Origin: Hydnum rufescens UP504
Lineage: Eukaryota; Basidiomycota; Agaricomycetes; Cantharellales; Hydnaceae
Reading direction: 5' to 3'
Assembly: GCA_014904985.1 (NCBI GenBank)
Contig: MU128918.1
Span: forward strand, 186,001 to 250,000
Length of the DNA: 64,000 nt
Below the pieces are notes generated by a model that did not search any database, had not been told where the DNA came from, and worked only from the letters and a program-made list of their open reading frames with translations. The translations under genes were made by a program, and so were the position numbers. Below, in pieces: positions 12,217 to 23,581 of the stretch. Position 1 is the first letter of the stretch; each line of letters starts with the position of its first letter.

Positions 12217-15200
12217 TCAGTTCATATGACACTGCACCCACTCCTTACCACACTTAAAGTGCTGAAAATTAATCCGAGTATTGTTGGGATTTCCCATGAT
12301 TTGGCAGTGAGGGTGCTCCAGGGATGCATGGTAGGCAGCAGGGACCCAGAGAATAAGCTCATCACTAGGTCCCAAAATCCATCCATCCTTAAGTTGAAAG
12401 GGGGATGGTGGCAGTGGGAATAGATGAACAGGGTATTGGAGGATGTGTTTGGACTCTGGAGTGGGCAATTTCAAACTTGTGACAGTGTTGTCCTCAGGGC
12501 CAGAGGTCAGCTGCTTGCCATCAGGCAGGAAAGAAATGGACTGGATGGAATAATCATGCCCCTCCATTGGCTGGTCAATGCTGGCATCTGTCTCCACATT
12601 CCAGATTCGGATGGTGTTGTCCTGGGAGCCAGAAGCAATCTGCTTTCCATCAGGTGAGAAAACAATGGATGTGATGGCATCATCATGCCCCTCCATTGGC
12701 TGGCTAATGCTCACACCTGTCTCCACATTCCAGAGTTGGATGGTCTTATCTGAGGAGCTAGAAGCAATATGCTTTCCATCAAGGGGAGAAAGCAATGGAC
12801 CAGATGTCATCATGCCCTTCCATTGACTGGCCAATGCTCACACCTGTCTCCACATTCCAGAGTTGTATTGTCTTGTCCCAGGAGCCAGAAGCAATCTGTT
12901 TGCCATCAGGTGAGAAAGCAACAGATGTGATGACATTATCATGCCCCTCCATTGGCTGGCCAATGCTCACACCTGTCTCCACATTCCAGAGTTGGACAGT
13001 CTTGTCTGAGGAGCCAGAAGCAATCTGCTTTCCATCAGGGGAGAAAGCAATGGACCAGATGGCCCCATGGCCTTCCATTGGCTGGCCCATGCTTGCACCT
13101 GTCTCCACATTCCAGAGTCGGATTGTCATGTCCCAAGAGCCAGAAGCAATCTGCTTGCCATCAGGGGAGAAGGCAATGGACCAGATATAATCATGATGCC
13201 CTTCCATTGGCTGGACAATGCTTGAATGTGTCTCCACATCCCAGAGTCGGATGGTCATGTCCCAGGAGCCAGAAGCAATCTGCTTGCCATCAGGGGAGAA
13301 AGCAATGGCCCCAATGTCCCGATGATGCCCTTTCATTGGCTGACCAATGCTCACACCTGTCTCCACATTCCACAGTTGGATGGTGTGGTTCTCAGAGCCA
13401 GAAGCAATCTGCTTGCCATCAGGGGAGAAAGCAATGGACCAGATGGCCTGACCATACCTTTCTGGTGGCTGGCTAATGCTTGCACCTGTCTCCACATTCC
13501 AGAGTTGGATGGTCTTGTCTGAGGAGCCAGAAGCAATCTGCTTGCCATCAGGGGAGAAAGCAATGGACCAGATGCCCTTATCATGCCCTTCCATTGGCTG
13601 GCCAATGCTCACACCTGTCTCCACATTCCACACTTGGATGGTTTTGTTCTGAGAGCCAGAAGCAATCTGCTTGCCATCAGGGGAGAAAGCAATGGACCGG
13701 ATGCCCTGATGATACCCTTCCATTGGCTGGACAATGCTTGAATGTGTCTCCACATCCCAGAGTCGGATGGTCATGTCCCAGGAGCCAGAAACAATCTGCT
13801 TGCCATCAGGGGAGAAAGCAATGGCCCCAATGGCCTGATGATGCCCATCCATTGGCTGGCCAATGCTTGTACCTGTCTCCACATTCCAGAGTCGGACAGT
13901 CTTGTCTGAGGAGCCAGAAACAATCTGCTTGCCATCAGGGGAGAAAGCAATGGACATGATGGAATCATGATGCCCTTCCATTGGCTGGCCAATGCTTGTA
14001 CCTGTCTCCACATTCCAGAGTTGGATGGTCCTGTCTGAGGAGCCAGAAGCAATCTGCTTGCCATCAGGGGAGAAAGCAATGGATATGATACTATTATCAT
14101 GCCCCTCCATTGGCTGGCCAATGCTGGAACCTGTCTCCACATTCCAGAGTTGGATGGTCCTGTCTGAGGAGCCAGAAGCAATCTGCTTGCCATCAGGGGA
14201 GAAAGCAATGGATATGATGCCACTATGATGCCCCTCCATTGGCTGGCCAATGCTGGAACCTGTCCCTATATTCCAGAGTCGGATGGTCTTGTCTAAGGAG
14301 CCAGAAGCAATCTGCTTGCCATCAGGTGAGAAAGCAACAGATAGTACAGTTTTATGATGTCCTTTTAAGATCAGCATGATCTTTGGCCAGTCATGAAGCC
14401 GCCCCTGAGCAAGTTTTGCAACTCCTGGAAATTGACCTTGCCACCTCTGAAATAGCAGGGATGAGATGGGAGCAAATGTGAGACCAGAGAGGTAGATGTG
14501 AGGCATGCTTGTGGCAATGGCACTTGAGAACATCAAGATGAATTGCATGGCATCCTGTTGCAGTTCAAGGAGGTCCACAGGAATCTAGGGAATGCATGGT
14601 AAGAATCAGCCCACTGCTTCAGCATGGACTCAAATTGGAGTCACACTTACATGAGAGGCACTAAGAGAGGCTAATGCAATTTGAGGGGAGCTATCCATAA
14701 GGCTCATCACTTCCAACCAGTGTAGGAAATCCTTCTGAAAGAATGACTCCATGCATTTCTGAGCAAACTTGCCACTCAGTGTTGCGGACACATGGACACC
14801 CCAGAATCGACAAGCATAATACAGATAATCAGGGATGTGTTTCTCCCGGAGACCCTTGATATTGGAGATGTCGGCATTGCGACAGAATGATGTCGGAAAT
14901 TGACAGATATTGAAGGTCAACATCTGGTCCATCACACGGAAGCATGCCAGGGCCATGTCCTGATTTGCTTCATCTTTGTTGATGCAAAAATCTTGGTTAT
15001 GCTCTGGGTCACACAAGAAGTCGCGATAAGACGAGTGGAGAGGCACAATCGGCTCATGGTCACTGTGTGTACCACTAAGGAGCGAGCCAAGATGCTTCAC
15101 AATCCCTTGTTGTAGCTCCTTGTCCTCTGGGTCATCTGGAGTGAGGATAGAGTTTGGTGGAACTAGGTGCACAAGGGCCTGGAATGACAGTGGCTCCTGA

Positions 15201-17622
15201 GCACATATGATTCGGCCTAGAATCGACTTGACTCGCTTTACTTCTATCTCCATCGATGGATCGCAGTGCAGTTTCATAACGGTGCTATACAGCCCATACA
15301 GCCTGTCATCACTACTCAGCACCTTCGCAATCCGTTCCTCCAGACGCACGCCAGCTTTACTATCGCGAATGAAGCGGCAGGCGGTAGCAGCCCACTGAAA
15401 GGATGTTCCAGCCTTCCGAATGAGATCCCTGAGTTGCGTCTCGTGCTTCTTTCGGAATTCATTTGTAAATTCACTGTACACATACTTCGCAATATCGCGT
15501 GAGGTCTGATGCTTGGGGGCGTCGTCTACAAGCATGATGTCAACACCAAGTGGCAGTGGAGACCGCAGCGCATCTTGAATATCGGGCTCATATCTCGAGG
15601 TGACGACGATTCGAAGACCTGGAGGGAATTCTGACGCTCGATTTGTTAGAATGGCGAGTGCGTCGGCGCGAGCCGGGCCATCCCCAGATTCATCAAATGC
15701 GTCAATGAAAATAATGGTCTCCCCCCAGGCCTGATCATCGTTGAATGATGCAATGATAAAGTGCTCAAACTGCAACTTGCAGTTATCGGTCGTTCGTATT
15801 GTGATGTCTTTCTTGATGGCATTGATAAGGCGCTGCTTTCGGGAGTCATCGAGTTCGGCGAGGTCCCGGGCGATCGTACTGAACAGGTTGGTCAGGTTTG
15901 CGCGTGGTTCATTTTTGTCGAAGCCATAGTACGCCCCCTTGCGTTCAAGTTCAGAAATGCGTTTCGTGCATGAGCGAAGGATCGACGATTTCCCCACACC
16001 CGCCGTGCCACACAACCAAAGGACACGAGATGATTCGTTGCAATCCAACTTTATTGGGCTGCTCGGATCGGACGACGGTGGATTCCCCCCAAGAGCCCAG
16101 CACAGTATAGTGTTGATGATCTCCGTACGCGTGCCTGGTAAGCACGCCTTATCTAGAGCATGATGGGCCTCTGGGGCATATTTTATTTCACTGAGTACCT
16201 GCCAGTCCCCTGTGGACCATCTTAGAATGCAGCTTTTTGACCGATGACCTTCAAGAAGCACTTACGGACTTCAGTCCCGAGCTCTAAGACGCGATGTGTA
16301 ATGACGGAGCATTGTATGTTGGCATGATCAACTAGATTCTGTCGGAGAGTCTCCAGGGTCCCCTTATAGTCATCGATCCTTGCGTCCATAGGAGAAACTG
16401 TGTTCTCCATGATACGTTTGACTGTGGCCCATGCTGATCAGTCTCGGATTAAGTAGAATATGTGAGATTCCACACACCGAAAGACTTGTTGCAATAGTCT
16501 CGAATGAAATACGCACATTCCATTATTTGGCGCAGTATTTGGTTGATGATGTCTCGATCTCTTTCCGAGCGCCTCTTCAACTCCTCGGCTTCATCGGCAA
16601 AGGAGCAGCTATCCGCCATAGTCCGGACTAAACCCATCACTTTGGCGTCTCGGGCAGTTTGGTCGGAAGCGATCTAGTGGAACATCAGTCATAGACCGTA
16701 AAGATACACAATCTGAGTCTAATCGTACGTTATACGCTGCTGAGACAACTCCCCATGCTACCTTAATCCAGGGGTGAACCTGTTTGTAAATACTTCTTAG
16801 CAGTCGTGGGGCACAAGTAATTCGGGCTGAAACGTGCCTCGGCGACCGTATCGGCAATCTTCACAAGGGCTTCAAGGCGATTCAACAAGGACTGCCAAGC
16901 GGGTGTGATTTCTGTTGCAAGGGTGGTGATAGCTTGACTGGCGTCGTTGACCTTGCTTAGTCCTGACCCCAGCTGTTGGGTAGCCCGATTGGCCTTCTGG
17001 ACAGCATCACTGGGGGACGCGAGAGAGGATGCCACAGATATTGTCAATTCTCCGAATTTGTCGTTCGCGTCACCCTTCAAATCGAGGCATATCTCTGCAG
17101 GAATAAAGACGGCGGGTGAGCATGGCCCTCACTGCGCATAAACCTGTGCAGGCTCACCCTTGTCTGTCGCGGAGAGATCCAAACTACACGATGCGACGAT
17201 CCGGCTCGAACGCCCTAAATGGTGCTCGCGCAAATCTATAATCACTCTGCAATTGATGGGTGTTGCAGTCACCGTGCTGCCGATCCGAAAGAATGTGAAT
17301 GAAGGGCGACCAAGTATACGTGCGTGAAGGAGACCTACAACTCATCCCCGAAGGGATCCTTCCACATCACAGTCTCATGCGCTGCTTTGACGTACTGTGA
17401 CTTGGACGAATGAAGTCCAATGATAGTGGCGGGAGGCTGAATGGTGAAGTGAAGGCGATATTGTTTCGATGAACGTAGACGACGACTGTTACATCTGGCC
17501 TCTGTTGCGACGGCCAAATAGGTTGGTTCGATGCAAATTGCTGTTCTGTAAGTACTAGATGGCATACCTGAAATATACACGTGGCGCATGTCCGCTGGGT
17601 TCAGCGGGTCTTTGGATGCCAT
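12217..17622 (-). CDS. NLR-type STAND protein: C2-like N-terminus, NACHT, WD40 repeats
   Basis: Minus-strand gene of the HNWD/het-E-like class of fungal NLRs, implicated in non-self recognition. It starts at 17622 (MASKDPLNPADMRHVYISG, C2-like beta-sandwich type). A helical linker follows (GDANDKFGELTISVAS; VHPWIKVAWGVVSAAYN; DQTARDAKVMGLV). The NACHT domain (14630-16261) has P-loop CGTAGVGKSSILRSC near 16000, Walker B TIIFIDAFDESGD near 15700, and the sensor VVTSRYEPD. An intron at 14585-14650 leads into the WD40 array. The C-terminus (LKDGWILGPSDELILWVP) is typical of mushroom NACHT-WD proteins. An intron at 16780-16837 uses a GC donor. A one-base insertion near 12782 (SP then a stop where other repeats read SPDGKQ) splits off the last 2-3 repeats; the tail stays well conserved in the other frame. 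Confidence 0.88.
12480..14360 (-). repeat. Array of about 15 near-identical 129-nt WD40 repeats
   Basis: Each unit encodes 43 residues of the form GHxxxIxSIAFSPDGKQ, IASGSxDxTIxLW, NVETGxSIGQPME. Units are almost identical at nucleotide level except at a few codons around the GH-distal loop and after SGS, the sites expected to vary on the propeller surface. Two blocks share a unit ending ETHSSIVQPMEG, which suggests block duplication of about four units. One unit (near 13070) lacks one residue (GHGAIWS). Confidence 0.9.
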
Positions 17623-17840
17623 GATGTGCGAGAAAGCGCTCTAACTAATGGATTTCCCAGGCGTTTAAAGATGATGGGCGGTGGTGTGATAGACTAGGAC
17701 GAATGGCGAGGAGACGGGAGATCAATTTGCGACCACGAGGCAATGGCCAGATTGGGAAGCCACCAGTGCTTCATTGAATTCCACGGAAGGAACATTTGAG
17801 GATTTGCCGGCTCACGTGACATACGCTAGATCCCTATTTC

Positions 17841-18700
17841 TTAACCTGAAAAAGGACGAAGATATAGGACCATTTGGAGAGTTGACATCACATCATTGCT
17901 AAGGGTCCCGCGGCCTACATCTAGAGTCCCTGGTAAGCACGCTTTATATTCATCCAGATCGCGGTGGACCTCTGGGGAATATCTTATTTCGCTGAGCACT
18001 TGCGAGTCCCCTGTGCACCATCTTACAACACAGGTTTTGGCCCAAGACATACAAAGAGCACTTACGGACTTGTCTCAGACGCGATGCGTAATGACAGTGC
18101 ATTGTATGTCCACTTGGAGTCCGCCGGAGAGTCTGAAAGGGACCCCTTTCTTCAACTCCTCGGTTTTATCGGCAAATCTGCGATAGACTAATCTCATCGC
18201 TTCAGCGTGTCGGTCACTCTGGGCAGAAGCGATCTAATGGAACATCAGTGAGAGAGCATACAGATACCACTTGATTCTAGTCGTACGTACCTTATGGGCT
18301 GCGGAGGCGGCTCCTCATGCTAAATTGATCCAAGGGTGAACCTGTTGTAATACTTCTTAGCGGTCGCAGGGCTCAGGTAATTCAGTATGTAGTATGCCTC
18401 GGCCACCGTATCAGCAACTTTCACCAGTGTGTCGAGGCGACTCAACAAGGGCTGCCAAACATTGAACTGGACTGTGATTTCTATCGCAAGTGGGGCGGTA
18501 GCATGAATGGCTTCATTGACAATCGCTAGCCCGGACCTAGCTGTTCGGCAGCCAGGCCCACCGGTGGAAGATGCCACACATATTGTCAACTCTCCGAATT
18601 TGTCGTTCGCGTCACCTGTTAAATCGAGGCGTGTCTCGGCAGGGTTAAAGACCGTGGGTGAGCGCGGCCCTCCTTTAAACAAGAGCAGGTTACCGCGGCG
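17841..18700 (-). pseudogene. Degenerate duplicate of the NLR 5' region
   Basis: This stretch resembles the first part of the neighbouring NACHT-WD gene. GDANDKFGELTICVASS (near 18610) matches GDANDKFGELTISVASS (near 17060). LVKVADTVAEA (near 18410) matches LVKIADTVAEA. CVVRWCTGDSQVLSEIRY plus KACLPGT (near 17960-18020) matches CILRWSTGDWQVLSEIKY plus KACLPGT. The copy then stops before any P-loop and is followed by the start region of the intact gene. Stops, deletions and frame changes mean it is not a working gene. It most likely arose by tandem duplication followed by deletion of the NACHT-WD part. Confidence 0.8.
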
Positions 18701-18943
18701 GGCTGCCTATGGGTAGAGATAAGGCGCCTAGGGCGGTCCTTTTACAAGGATAATATTAGATTTTCTTTCCTTGTCGTGCTCCTCCTTTCCTGCGGAATTC
18801 CTCATGGGACTCGTAGTGTGCTATTCTCCTCCGCTTATCCAGCTTTCCCTTTTTGAGTCTCTGCAAGGCAGACATGGTGCGTCTCTCCTCGTTTTGGGCA
18901 TAGTGTATATAGATTTGGGGTAGGTTTCATATGAGGGCATAGG

Positions 18944-19346
18944 TTATGTTAGATGGTGGGTCGTACTTAGCTTGGTAAATGCCGGAGTGGCTTCGATGAA
19001 GTTTGCCAGGCGTTCAATGCCTTCCATGGTGCCGAGGTTGGCGGCCTTCCCCGTGGCCCAGTAAATGTCGTTCATCGTTGAAGATCGGGCATTCATAGAG
19101 GATGTGGTCTCGTGTCTGGGTCGGTTCTCCGCACTGGCAGCGCCGGTCCTCATCGGGCACGAATTTGACGTAGTAGCTCCCAATATGTGCATGGCCTGTT
19201 CGGCATTGGATTAGCCTGCTGAACGTCTTCCGGGCGAGTGTGCGTAGCCACTTCGACGGTCGAAGGGAGGGGGGAATTTGTTTGCGATCTTGTAGTTCGA
19301 TGGGCGTCGCTGTTGGGGGTCGGGGAATGGGAAGGGACAGGTACAA
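18944..19346 (-). mobile_element. LINE (non-LTR, Tad-like) reverse transcriptase 3' remnant
   Basis: The reading LRTLARKTFSRLIQCRTGHA, then HIGSYYVKFVPDEDRRCQCG and TRDHILYECPIF, is the C-terminal tail of fungal non-LTR retrotransposon ORF2 proteins. It includes the CxC...H...C knuckle. A frame break near 19060 separates it from ANLGTMEGIERLANFIEATP, the usual last segment. Only about 130 codons remain, with no RT core, so this is a dead fragment between the NLR duplicate and the antiporter gene. Confidence 0.8.
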
Positions 19347-19517
19347 CTGCTTCTAGTTTCTTATGTATATAACTCTATCCGGATCCGCCACCGAGTGGCC
19401 GGGTGAGTCCGGATATAGTCACGCTCTGCTATCCATTATGCTGGGGTGAATGCGCTGTAACGGTCTAGAGGAGCGTCGCTTTGTATAAATAACGGTGCTT
19501 TGCTCTTGCAAAAAGCC

Positions 19518-21068
19518 ATGCAACCAGGCCTCCAATATGTCCCTCCTAGTTTTCTCCATCTATTGACTCTGGGATCTCTCATTTATTTCTTGAACGTGGC
19601 CGGCTGGATGTTTGACAATGTACTTCGCGCTGGTCTCATTGGTCAAATCCTTACGGGGATGATATACGGCCCGCCTCTCGGCGGAATTATCCCACAGACG
19701 TGGCTTAACACCCTTGTTGCTCTAGGCTATCTAGGGCTGATATTCATCGTGTTCGAGGGTGAGTCCAACCTCGGGCGAATACACTACCTACCGTGGGTTG
19801 AAATCTCCGCCCAGGTGGGCTGACTACTGATTTGTCGCTGGTTTTGCCTTCCCTCCTGCTATCCTGCACCGTAGCGACTACCGGAGTCGTGCTGCCTATA
19901 GCACTTTCCATCCTACTCCTTACAGTCGGGTTCAAATACACTCTGCTTCAAGGCTTTTCAGCAGGTGCAAGCCTCTGTTCCACCTCGCTGGGAACAACAT
20001 TTGCCATATTATCGTCCAATGCCTCTGGTGGAAAAGGGTTGGATCTTCGACGCACTCGACTCGGGACCGTCCTCCTTTCTGCCGCCATAGGAGATGACAT
20101 TGTGGGTCTAATAATGGCGGCGATAATTCCCTCTATCACTGGGAACGGGAAATTTACGTGGCTCATGGTCGTACGCCCAGTCATCGTTGCGATTGCTATG
20201 TCTATCGTTATCCCGGTTCTTAATATCTACGTCATGCACCCCGTGTTCCATAACATCTTTGTACCACGCGTCCAACCGAAGCTCTCACGCAAGAATCAAC
20301 AGCTATTTTATTTCTCTTTGCTTGTCATTATCTTATCTGGACTGGTAACAGCAGCATTCTATGCGGGTACGTCACAGCTCCTGGGGGCATACATCGCAGG
20401 TTGTCTTTGTTCCTCGCTATCCCATCCTCCTCCCCCCGTATCCCCAGACCCGCCGAATGTCGAATTGGAGGCTGCACCGACCCCCACCGAGGGCTCAGAC
20501 GGCCATTCTCTTTCGCTCCGCCACAACCCCACGATGACCAGCGAGCTCATCACATTCCACGAAACCTTCGATGCATACATCAGCCCTCTTCTCTCCTCTT
20601 TCCTCTCCTCCTTATTTTTCTGCACCATCGGATTCGCAATCCCGTTCGTCCCGCTCTGGCACCCACGTGTGCTATGGCGAGGCATCCTGTACTCCATACT
20701 CATGACGAATCGCGAAAATCGCCGCAGGGAGCTGGTACCTCGTCTTTCCCGCCAACCCCAACCCCAACCCCAACCCCAACTCCAGTCAACTCAACTCCCG
20801 CTCACTCCATCCACCATCCCCCAGCACACCGCCAATCCCACCCCAACAAGTCGGAACCCACACGGAGGGACGGCGCGTTGTTCTGGGGCTTGCGTTAGTG
20901 GCGCGCGGCGAAGTGGCCCTGCTGGTTGCGGCTCTCGCACGCCCTGGGCTCGGGGAGGAAGTGTACCTCATTGTGATGTGGGCCATCCTCGTGTGCACCG
21001 TCCTCGGGGCGGTCAGTGTAGGGGTTCTCTTCCGTGTTTGGGCCAAAGTCCCTCCAACGCTCCGATGA
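19518..21068 (+). CDS. CPA2-type monovalent cation/H+ antiporter (Na_H_Exchanger domain)
   Basis: Polytopic membrane exchanger related to KefC/Kha1 proteins. Start ATG at 19518 (MQPGLQYVPPSFLHLL). Exon 1 contains LIGQILTGMIYGPPLG; the intron 19759-19814 (GT-AG) joins IVFEGG to LTTDLSLVLPSLLLSC. Other typical blocks are FSAGASLCSTSLGTTFAILS, TVLLSAAIGDDIVGLIMAA (the conserved Asp pair of the ion site) and FYAGTSQLLGAYIAGCLCSS. A proline-rich cytoplasmic loop lies near 20420-20520. At about 20703 the frame changes: the transmembrane reading continues as RIAKIAAGSWYLVFPAN, then an Asn-Pro repeat, then ALVARGEVALLVAALARPGL and VYLIVMWAILVCTVLGAVSV, ending at 21066-21068. The downstream frame is clean, so one base appears to have been gained (or two lost). 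Confidence 0.85.
20750..20785 (+). repeat. CCCCAA microsatellite inside antiporter gene
   Basis: About five consecutive CCCCAA units encode an Asn-Pro run in the frame used by the antiporter C-terminal half. It is telomere-like in sequence only; there is no sign of a chromosome end here. Confidence 0.7.
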
Positions 21069-21477
21069 ACCGTGTCGCTTCGGTGTGCGGTGCGGTTCGA
21101 TTCGATGGATGGGCTAAATCTCATGGCTGCTCCTGTGGTCCCTTGCTCGAATCCATATTTCAAGCATCGATAGTAAATTGCAAGGTGGATCAAACCAATG
21201 TACACTGATATCATACTGTGAGCAAGGATGGGCTGAGACCAGGGTGTAATAGATGAATGCATGCATGTGGGTATGTACAGGTATGATATGTAATGTGTGT
21301 GCAGGCTACATAACTCGATGCAGTGGGTAATAGGATCATAGAATTAGACGCACGGCCGATGATGAGGGGGTCTGTGGTGGGTGCAAGATAGATTAATGAC
21401 AAAGGATTGTGAAGTGAGAGATGCAAACGGGGAATGGGAGAAGACATAAACTGTGCCGATCGTCATGAGGCCCAGTT

Positions 21478-23581
21478 TCAAAACCACGTCGGCTGGAGAT
21501 CTTCAGGCCAACTCATATCTTGGTTCTCGTTCTCATTCTCAAAGTAGGTCTCCGATCCGGGAGTATCGCTTGACACATCGAGCTCCCCATCGTTTTCCTG
21601 CTCCAGGTTCTCCTGTGCGTTGTTGGGCTCTGAGGGGAGATCTTCGGGGAATAGATCGACACCAGATTTCAGTACATCGCACGGTATCCAGTCGTTCCCC
21701 CAGGCCTCTGCCATGCTTGCCAACAGTGTTGTCTTGGCAAACGGGTCCTCCATGAGGAATACGCCGTTGCAGACAACGACTAGTCCAAGCCGACAGCGTG
21801 TAGAAATGACATTTGTGGATCCTGGATCGTTCAAAAACCCAGGGGTACGTGTCTGAACGAGCGAAATGATGATATAATCAGCCTCTGTCCCTGGAAAAAA
21901 AAACGCATCAATGTAAGTGGATATCGGGTTGACTCGTTATTGGACAATAACGTGCCTTGAATCGTTTCGAGAGTGTGGACCAGACCGGACCAAGCCAATC
22001 CTGCCTGCTTAAGAGCGTCCTCTATCTTAGTACCCTGTGCGCTATAGCCAGTTACGATTTTGTACTGTTTAGACTGCATTTCAAATTGCCGAGCACAATC
22101 CAGAACAGCATCAACTTCGTGGGGATTCTAAAAGGCGCCCAGTACTAAGGGTCGATATATTGCATGCGTGAAATGGAGAAAGGACCAACCAAAAGACTTA
22201 TGCCATCTTCAACTTGTTCTCCAGGTACGTGGACAAACTGAACGCACGACGTATGGGCGTCGGGGCGGCGAGATTCAATGACCTCATTGTACAGGCTGCA
22301 GGAGATGAACGTGCCGATCTGCATACTCATTCGATCTATCGGAGAGGTTAACGAGCTGAAGAAGCTACAATCCTTATCATTACGACTTACATTGCAATTT
22401 AAGGACAGTGGCGTTTCGTCGCAGATGAGGCATGTCAAAAATGGTCGCTATACGGGACGAATACTCCCCGTAAGGTGAAGCTAAGAAAGCACATGTAAAT
22501 CTCAGGGATCAGCGAGCGAAAACGGAAGATTCACTCACATTGCTGGTCATCGCCCAGGAAACAAACGCGAGAGAGGGTGAATCCAAATTTTTGGAATACT
22601 GGGACAAATACCGACAATGGAATTTGGTTGGCGTCGTCGCATATCATCGTCCCAGGAGGCATTAAAACCGCGGTAAGGGTAGACCCAGCAAGTCCAATCA
22701 GCGTACTCAATGTGCAGAGGACGACACATGAGGAGCCAAACACTCCGCGAAGTCTTTCAAGAGTCTGCGGCACTTGCCCAACTTCAATAATTTTCCCTTG
22801 CAGTCCATCGCCCCTACACATATGCTAGACTTCAGGGACGAAGTTACCTGCATGTGATTAGTCTACGCATACCAGTTGGAAGCTTTCTCATCTGAAACCG
22901 CCACCCTGTAATCATGGAATCCAGAAGATTCAAGGGCTTCAGCAATATTCTTGATGCCCGGCTCAGAGCGAGAGACCAAATAACAGCATGGAGGTTCAGA
23001 TCCGGTCCCATTGTTAGTCAGCCATTGGACCATCGCAACGATCATTGTCGTCTTGCCGTGCCGGCACCTCCCAAGACAAGACTCACGATAGGGATGGACA
23101 TAGTGGCATCCCCGCTGCAAAGCCGAGACACGCCCTCTCTCTGTTGTTCATCAAGAGGGACTGAGACCGATGCCGGTATATCATGCTCCTTTGTTGCGAA
23201 CGGGGTCGCCGCCGGCGAAATCCCATGCTTTGAAGAAAGAGGATCCCAGATATGTCGCATAATTGGAGTGTGATCCGCTGGAATCTTGTTAACCGGGGCT
23301 GGGGGAGAAAAGGAAGGTATGTATCTTCTACCGGGTGTTCGCACTCGTTGATTTCTAATCTCCACATTCCTCCCGACATCTCGGAGTTCCGTGCCACGAA
23401 CATTAGTGTGTTCGTTGCGGTTTCCGTTGAGCTGTAGGGTCGGCGCACGTGCTGCAGAAATATCGGCGGACCCTTCCGATGGCGATAGTGTGTCTGCCTG
23501 CACGATATTTGTGGTCTGAGTGACTTCTGGATCATGCACATGCTCAACAATAGACTCTACAGCGGCCGCCTTCGTCATCAT
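21478..23581 (-). repeat. Helicase module 3 (altered Walker B, broken P-loop)
   Basis: The P-loop is split between frames (LVLGGAGT... and ...KTTMIVAMVQWL) by an apparent missing base near 23057, and it would read GGAGTGKTT if restored in frame. Walker B is TMICDDANQIPL (near 22635), Asp in place of the catalytic Glu. Motif III VCFLGDDQQC and motif VI NVISTRCRLGLVVVCNGVF are kept. An acidic tail (EPNNAQENLEQENDGELD) ends the protein. Confidence 0.72.

Noticed and set aside
12424..14228. Plus-strand frames of up to 174 codons over the WD40 array
   Set aside because: Mirror frames of the 129-nt repeats; the minus reading is a clear WD40 propeller.
20750..20785. Telomere-like CCCCAA repeats
   Set aside because: Only about five units inside a coding frame (Asn-Pro); not a telomere.
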